This document shows, one piece after another, positions 60,466 through 64,000 of a stretch of 64,000 nt of DNA. The notes below the pieces were generated by a model. It was not told where the DNA came from. It did no database searches and saw only the letters and a program-made list of their open reading frames with translations. The position numbers and the translations under genes are program-made. The stretch's first letter is position 1, and each line of letters begins with the position of its first letter. The DNA is from RBG-16-66-20 sp036262835 (GTDB lineage: Bacteria; Pseudomonadota; Gammaproteobacteria; Burkholderiales; SG8-39): positions 1 through 64,000 of the forward strand of contig DATAID010000076.1 of the NCBI GenBank assembly GCA_036262835.1, in the 5' to 3' direction.

Positions 60466-61194
60466 CTAGTTCAGTCCGTCGATGAAGCCGCGAATCGCCG
60501 CGGCAAGCTCTTTCTCTTTGCCAATGTAATGGTGATCGGCACCGGAAATCATCACCTGTTTCGAGCCTCGAATCGCGCTGATCGTACTCCGTCTGCGCGA
60601 ATCCGCTCGCAGCACGGGCGCGAGGTCATGCTCGCCGTACATGTCAAGCACGGGCACATGCACGTTCTGCATGCCACCGTAGCCGCCGGTGAGTCCCATG
60701 CAGATCCACGCCGCGAACGGCGGCTCGGGCGTCTTCTCGTAATAGACGTTCGACATCCACGAGCCCATGCTATGGGAGAGCAGCACGATCCTCTTCGCGC
60801 CTTTCGCCTGCAGCCAGCGCGCGCCCGCGGCGATGCGCTCGACCGCCTCGGGAAACACTGCCGGGTAGTAGTCGCGCACGGTCGCGTCGGACTTCTGCAC
60901 CGGCATCTGGATCGAAAGCGTCGAGTATCCGAGATCGGCGAGCGATGCGCGCAGCACGCCGATCACGCCGTGATCCGGATGCACGCCGACGCCGTGAACA
61001 AGGAGGATGGCCGGCTTTGCGCTCTTCGCTTCGGTGTAGATGCCGAGAAACGAGCGCGCGGGAAGCGAAATCTGCACCGCATCGCCGACCACGAGGCTCG
61101 GCACAATTTCGGCGGCCCAGCGCTTCTCGCGCTCATAGTCCTGCGCGAGCGCCGGCAACGCGAGCAGCGCCAGGAGGAGCGCGGCGAGCCTCAC
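60466..61194 (-). CDS. Secreted alpha/beta hydrolase (DUF3530-like)
   Basis: A 242-residue protein with a signal peptide (RLAALLLALLALPALAQ). The hydrolase core has LLVHGVGVHPDHGV near residue 65, the nucleophile in LLSHSMGSWMS, and His in SGADHHYIG. It lacks clear substrate information. The GTG start overlaps the permease stop (GTGA). Confidence 0.82.
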   Translation of the reverse strand: MRLAALLLALLALPALAQDYEREKRWAAEIVPSLVVGDAVQISLPARSFLGIYTEAKSAKPAILLVHGVGVHPDHGVIGVLRASLADLGYSTLSIQMPVQKSDATVRDYYPAVFPEAVERIAAGARWLQAKGAKRIVLLSHSMGSWMSNVYYEKTPEPPFAAWICMGLTGGYGGMQNVHVPVLDMYGEHDLAPVLRADSRRRSTISAIRGSKQVMISGADHHYIGKEKELAAAIRGFIDGLN

Positions 61195-62507
61195 TTGCGG
61201 CGAACCAGGAAGTAGAGCGGAATGCCCGCGGCCATCACCGCGAGGCCGGCGAGCACGAGCGTGCCGAACTTCGGACCATAGGGCGAGTTCGCCACGTAGT
61301 CGAAGCTCGACCAGACCATGAAGGCGCACATCACCAGGAAAGCGACCGGCACCAGGGGAAACAAAGGCGTCCGGAACGCGGGCAGCGCGCCGCCCTTCGA
61401 GCGAAACACGAAGAGGGTAAGGCCCGTGAGGAAAAGAAAGCTCCAGAACACCGGCAGGCCGTAGGCCACCATGGCTTCGAAGCCGTCGCGCGTGGTGGAG
61501 CCCGCCCAGATGAGGGCCAGCATGATCACCAGCTGGACGATGAGCGCGTTGCCGGGCGTCGAGCCGGTTTCGCGCCAGCTGCCGAGAAAGGCGAACGAAG
61601 GGAAATCGCGGCCGAACGCCCAGTTCGTCCGCGCGCCCGTGGAGATCGCGGCGTTGATCGTCGTGAACGCGGACACGCAGACCACCGCCGCAATGAGGAG
61701 CGCCGCCTTGTCCCCGGCCACCGACCGGATCGTATCCACGCCGATCGCTTTCGACTCGGCCATGCCCTTCAGGCCGAGGACGCTGTAGTACCCCCAGTTG
61801 ACCAGAAGATAGAGAACGGTGACGAGCGCGATGCCGCCCACCAGCACTTTCACCATGTCGCGAGGCGCGTCGCGCACTTCGCCGGCAAGATAGGCCCCCT
61901 CGTTCCAGCCGCCGAACGTGTAGAGCACGAAAATCATCATCAGGGTGAACGCCCCGCCGCCCTCTTTCGCCGGCGGCGGCGCGCCGCCCGTGGCGATGCC
62001 GCCGAGCGCGATCGCAGCGAGCGAGAGCATGAGCAATATCTCCATCCCCTTTTGCAGCCTCTTCGACTGCAGCGTGCCGGCGAAATTGAGCGCGGTGAGC
62101 GCCGTGACGACCAGCGCGGCCCAGATCGCATTGGTCTGCGCGCCGAAGGAAACGATCTGCGAAGCGTATTCGCCGAAGACGAAGGCCACCGCGGCGATGG
62201 CCCCCGTCTGGATGACCGTCATTCGCGACCAGGCGAAGACGAACCCGACGCCCTCGCCGAAGCCGCGCCGGAGGAAGACATATTCCCCCCCGGTCTCGGG
62301 GTAGCGCGCGGCGAGCTCCGCATACACCAGGGCGCCGCAGATGCAGGCGAGGCCGCCGAGAACCCATGCCAGGAAAAACTGCGTGCCGCTCGCCGCGGCG
62401 CCCGCCACGAGCCCGGGAAGCTTGAAGATGCCGACGCCGATCACCATGCCGGCGACGAGAAAGATGCCGTCCGGAACGGACAGCAGGTGCCGGGGCGCGG
62501 CGCTCAC
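61191..62507 (-). CDS. APC-superfamily amino acid permease
   Basis: A 438-residue permease with about 12 helices. The first segment is IFLVAGMVIGVGIFKLPG, the classical APC unwound helix-1 motif. GEYVFLRRGFGEGVGFVFAW, and GWNEGAYLAGEVRDAPRDM in helix 6, are typical of the L-type/APC family. Substrate unknown. GTG start overlaps the methyltransferase stop (GTGA). Confidence 0.9.
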   Translation of the reverse strand: MSAAPRHLLSVPDGIFLVAGMVIGVGIFKLPGLVAGAAASGTQFFLAWVLGGLACICGALVYAELAARYPETGGEYVFLRRGFGEGVGFVFAWSRMTVIQTGAIAAVAFVFGEYASQIVSFGAQTNAIWAALVVTALTALNFAGTLQSKRLQKGMEILLMLSLAAIALGGIATGGAPPPAKEGGGAFTLMMIFVLYTFGGWNEGAYLAGEVRDAPRDMVKVLVGGIALVTVLYLLVNWGYYSVLGLKGMAESKAIGVDTIRSVAGDKAALLIAAVVCVSAFTTINAAISTGARTNWAFGRDFPSFAFLGSWRETGSTPGNALIVQLVIMLALIWAGSTTRDGFEAMVAYGLPVFWSFLFLTGLTLFVFRSKGGALPAFRTPLFPLVPVAFLVMCAFMVWSSFDYVANSPYGPKFGTLVLAGLAVMAAGIPLYFLVRRK

Positions 62508-63376
62508 GGCTGGCGCCTCGCTTTCCAGGGAAGGATGCGCTCCCTCTCCCCGTCGGACACGCGCACCTCGCCCTCGATCGTCGCGCCGCGAATCGTGCCT
62601 CGGAACATGTGGTTCCAGGCCTTGCCGCCGACGAGGCCCGTCACCGCGATGTGGATCTCCTCGCCGCGCAGGCGCGCGCCGCGCACCGTCTGGCGCTCGG
62701 CCCCGGCCTGCGCCTCCACGTCGATCAGCTGGTACTTCTGCCCGATCCTGAAGTCCCACTGGCCGCCGTGACCCGCCACCTCCGAGACCCAGTGGCCGCG
62801 CGCGTCGCCCGGCACGATCCACAGGAAAATGCGCGAGCGCCCGAGCGGGCCCACCATCTTCTCGGCAAGCGTGATCTCGATCATCTCGTCGTAGGTCCAG
62901 GCGCCCATGTCGTAGTCGTGCGAGACCACGCGCGCGCCGGGCTTCAGCTGCTCGAGCAGCTTCGGCACGAGCTTCGCGTTGACCTCCGGCAGGAGGTACA
63001 TCGTCACCACGCTCGCGCCGCGCAGGTCGGTGTCGAAGAGATCCTGCACCTCGAAGTCGACCAGCTTCTCCACGCCCGCGCGCTTCGCGTTCTCGCGCGC
63101 GATCTCGACCAGATGCTTGTCGATGTCCACCCCGAGGCCCTTCGCGCCGAAGCGCTTCGCCGCCTCGATCACGATCCGTCCGTCGCCCGAGCCCAGGTCG
63201 ATCAGCTTCTCGCCCGCCTTCGGGTCCGCCAGGTAGAGCATCCGGTCGACCACCTGAGTGGGCGAGACGACGAACGGCGTCGTGCCGTCATCCCAGGCCC
63301 AGGTCTGGGCGCCCACGGCCGCGGACAGGAACAACAAAACTAGGAATGAGAATCGCAAGAGTAAAATCCGCTTCAC
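62504..63376 (-). CDS. Class I methyltransferase with an N-terminal signal peptide
   Basis: A 290-residue protein. An apparent signal peptide (FSFLVLLFLSAAVGAQ) is followed by the SAM-binding motif LIDLGSGDGRIVIEAA near residue 62 and GVDIDKHLVEIARENA. The C-terminal half is a beta-rich domain (WDFRIGQKYQLIDVEAQ). A methyltransferase with an export signal is unusual, because SAM is cytoplasmic. GTG 63376 abuts tRNA-Arg; a TTG at 63358 would also retain the signal peptide. Confidence 0.82.
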   Translation of the reverse strand: MKRILLLRFSFLVLLFLSAAVGAQTWAWDDGTTPFVVSPTQVVDRMLYLADPKAGEKLIDLGSGDGRIVIEAAKRFGAKGLGVDIDKHLVEIARENAKRAGVEKLVDFEVQDLFDTDLRGASVVTMYLLPEVNAKLVPKLLEQLKPGARVVSHDYDMGAWTYDEMIEITLAEKMVGPLGRSRIFLWIVPGDARGHWVSEVAGHGGQWDFRIGQKYQLIDVEAQAGAERQTVRGARLRGEEIHIAVTGLVGGKAWNHMFRGTIRGATIEGEVRVSDGERERILPWKARRQP

Positions 63377-63452
63377 GCCCCGGTAGCTCAGTGGATAGAG
63401 CAGCCCCCTCCTAAGGGGCAGGTCGCACGTTCGATTCGTGTCTGGGGCGCCA
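63377..63452 (+). tRNA. tRNA-Arg (CCT)
   Basis: A 76-base cloverleaf with acceptor stem GCCCCGG/CTGGGGC (one G-T pair), discriminator G and an encoded CCA. The anticodon loop CTCCTAA carries CCT. It sits exactly between two coding regions with no spacer on either side. Confidence 0.95.
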
Positions 63453-64000
63453 CTACACGCCGAAAAGCTTGAGGATTGTATCGGCAAATCCCTGCAGTGC
63501 GCGCCCGGCGCCCCCGCCGGTTCGCCGCGCCTCCGGCACTTCTTCGTACATGTAGACGCCGCTCTCGCCGGTGAAGAGGTCGTTGAACAGCTCTTCCTTG
63601 CCACGCAAATAGGAAACGAAGGTCTCGCAGCGCGTGTTGGCGTAGGCAAGGTTGGCGCTGAAGCCCAGGGTCGCGGCCTGGTTGATCAGCCGTCCGGCTC
63701 CGGGCGCTTCGACGCGGATGCCGCGGCCGCCCTTGACGATGAGCTTGCCGGGTCCGTGGAACACCAGAAACCGCAATTGCAGCGTCAGCCAGCTTTGCAG
63801 CGTTCCGAGCCGCCAGTGGCGCGTGATGCGAATCGGCGTCCGGCGGTCCTGGATGACGCCGGCCAGGCAGCGCGGCTGGCAGACGAAAGCCGCGCCCTCG
63901 GCGAGCTCGAGGATGCCCACTTCGCTGTGCGAGTCGCGGGTCGCCGAGACGACCACCGGCTCCCTTCCTGCGGCGCCGACGCGGGTCAGCATGACCATGC
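63453..64000 (-). CDS. AIM24/DUF124-like protein, 5' end probably cut by the window edge
   Basis: The minus-strand frame ends at 63453 and reaches the right edge. The visible 181 residues from an ATG at 63998 contain FHGPGKLIVKGGRGIRVE and ATLGFSANLAYA, which resemble the AIM24 (TIGR00266) fold. The true start may lie beyond the window. Function unknown; AIM24 family members are linked to membranes. Confidence 0.55.
   Translation of the reverse strand, partial: MVMLTRVGAAGREPVVVSATRDSHSEVGILELAEGAAFVCQPRCLAGVIQDRRTPIRITRHWRLGTLQSWLTLQLRFLVFHGPGKLIVKGGRGIRVEAPGAGRLINQAATLGFSANLAYANTRCETFVSYLRGKEELFNDLFTGESGVYMYEEVPEARRTGGGAGRALQGFADTILKLFGV

Overview
This is an ordinary, densely packed chromosomal stretch from a GC-rich Gram-negative bacterium, most likely a betaproteobacterium (inference). 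Support comes from the order tig-clpP-clpX-lon-hupB followed by tRNA-Val and tRNA-Asp, Bug-type solute receptors, a TRAP transporter, BamC, LplT, RoxA-type ribosome hydroxylation and hpnCDE hopanoid genes. There is no rRNA, insertion sequence, prophage, CRISPR array or obvious genomic island. No stretch over 300 bases lacks a gene. The only base-composition outlier is the extreme left edge, where a truncated and visibly less GC-rich lipoprotein gene runs off the window.

Layout. 1-1.3 kb: truncated lipoprotein, HAD hydrolase, small secreted protein. 1.3-7.7 kb: leftward protein-quality-control block (tRNA-Leu, trigger factor, ClpP, ClpX, Lon, HU, tRNA-Val, tRNA-Asp). 7.7-11.5 kb: squalene/hopanoid genes hpnC-hpnD-hpnE, a HemG-like flavodoxin and an aspartic-protease-like protein. 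11.5-22.3 kb: radA, alr, lplT, a family-4 uracil-DNA glycosylase with rimI and tsaB, two tartrate-dehydrogenase-like paralogues on either side of an HtrA protease, a PlsB-like acyltransferase and a VOC protein. 22.3-27.7 kb: ompR/envZ, OsmC, ThpR, PaiB-like, ispD-ispF. 27.7-34.1 kb: mfd, a Sel1-repeat protein, serB and four small genes. 34.1-42.5 kb: RidA, a Bug receptor, purL, and a 1043-residue membrane protein with a very long charged helix and an AsmA-like periplasmic part. 42.6-47.9 kb: LhgO-like oxidase, TRAP transporter and Nnr. 48-53 kb: two secreted unknowns, an FMN glutamate-synthase-like protein, Bcp, RoxA and a Lys/Glu/Pro lipoprotein. 53-64 kb: a metallo-beta-lactamase-fold protein, bamC-dapA, small enzymes, a leftward cassette (signal-peptide methyltransferase, APC permease, hydrolase, MFS, tiny membrane protein, sugar-dehydrogenase lipoprotein), tRNA-Arg and an AIM24-like gene cut by the right edge.

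How the parts work together. Most neighbours overlap by 1-4 bases (ATGA, GTGA, TTGA, TGATG), so translational coupling is the main theme. Several lone or first-in-operon genes lack a Shine-Dalgarno sequence and instead carry a -10-like hexamer 6-10 bases before the start codon, which suggests leaderless or near-leaderless mRNAs. Nothing here is clearly a new defence or mobile system. The most unusual items are the long-helix/AsmA-like protein, the leaderless promoter pattern, a methyltransferase that appears to carry an export signal, and two genes whose family-typical N-termini need a CTG start.
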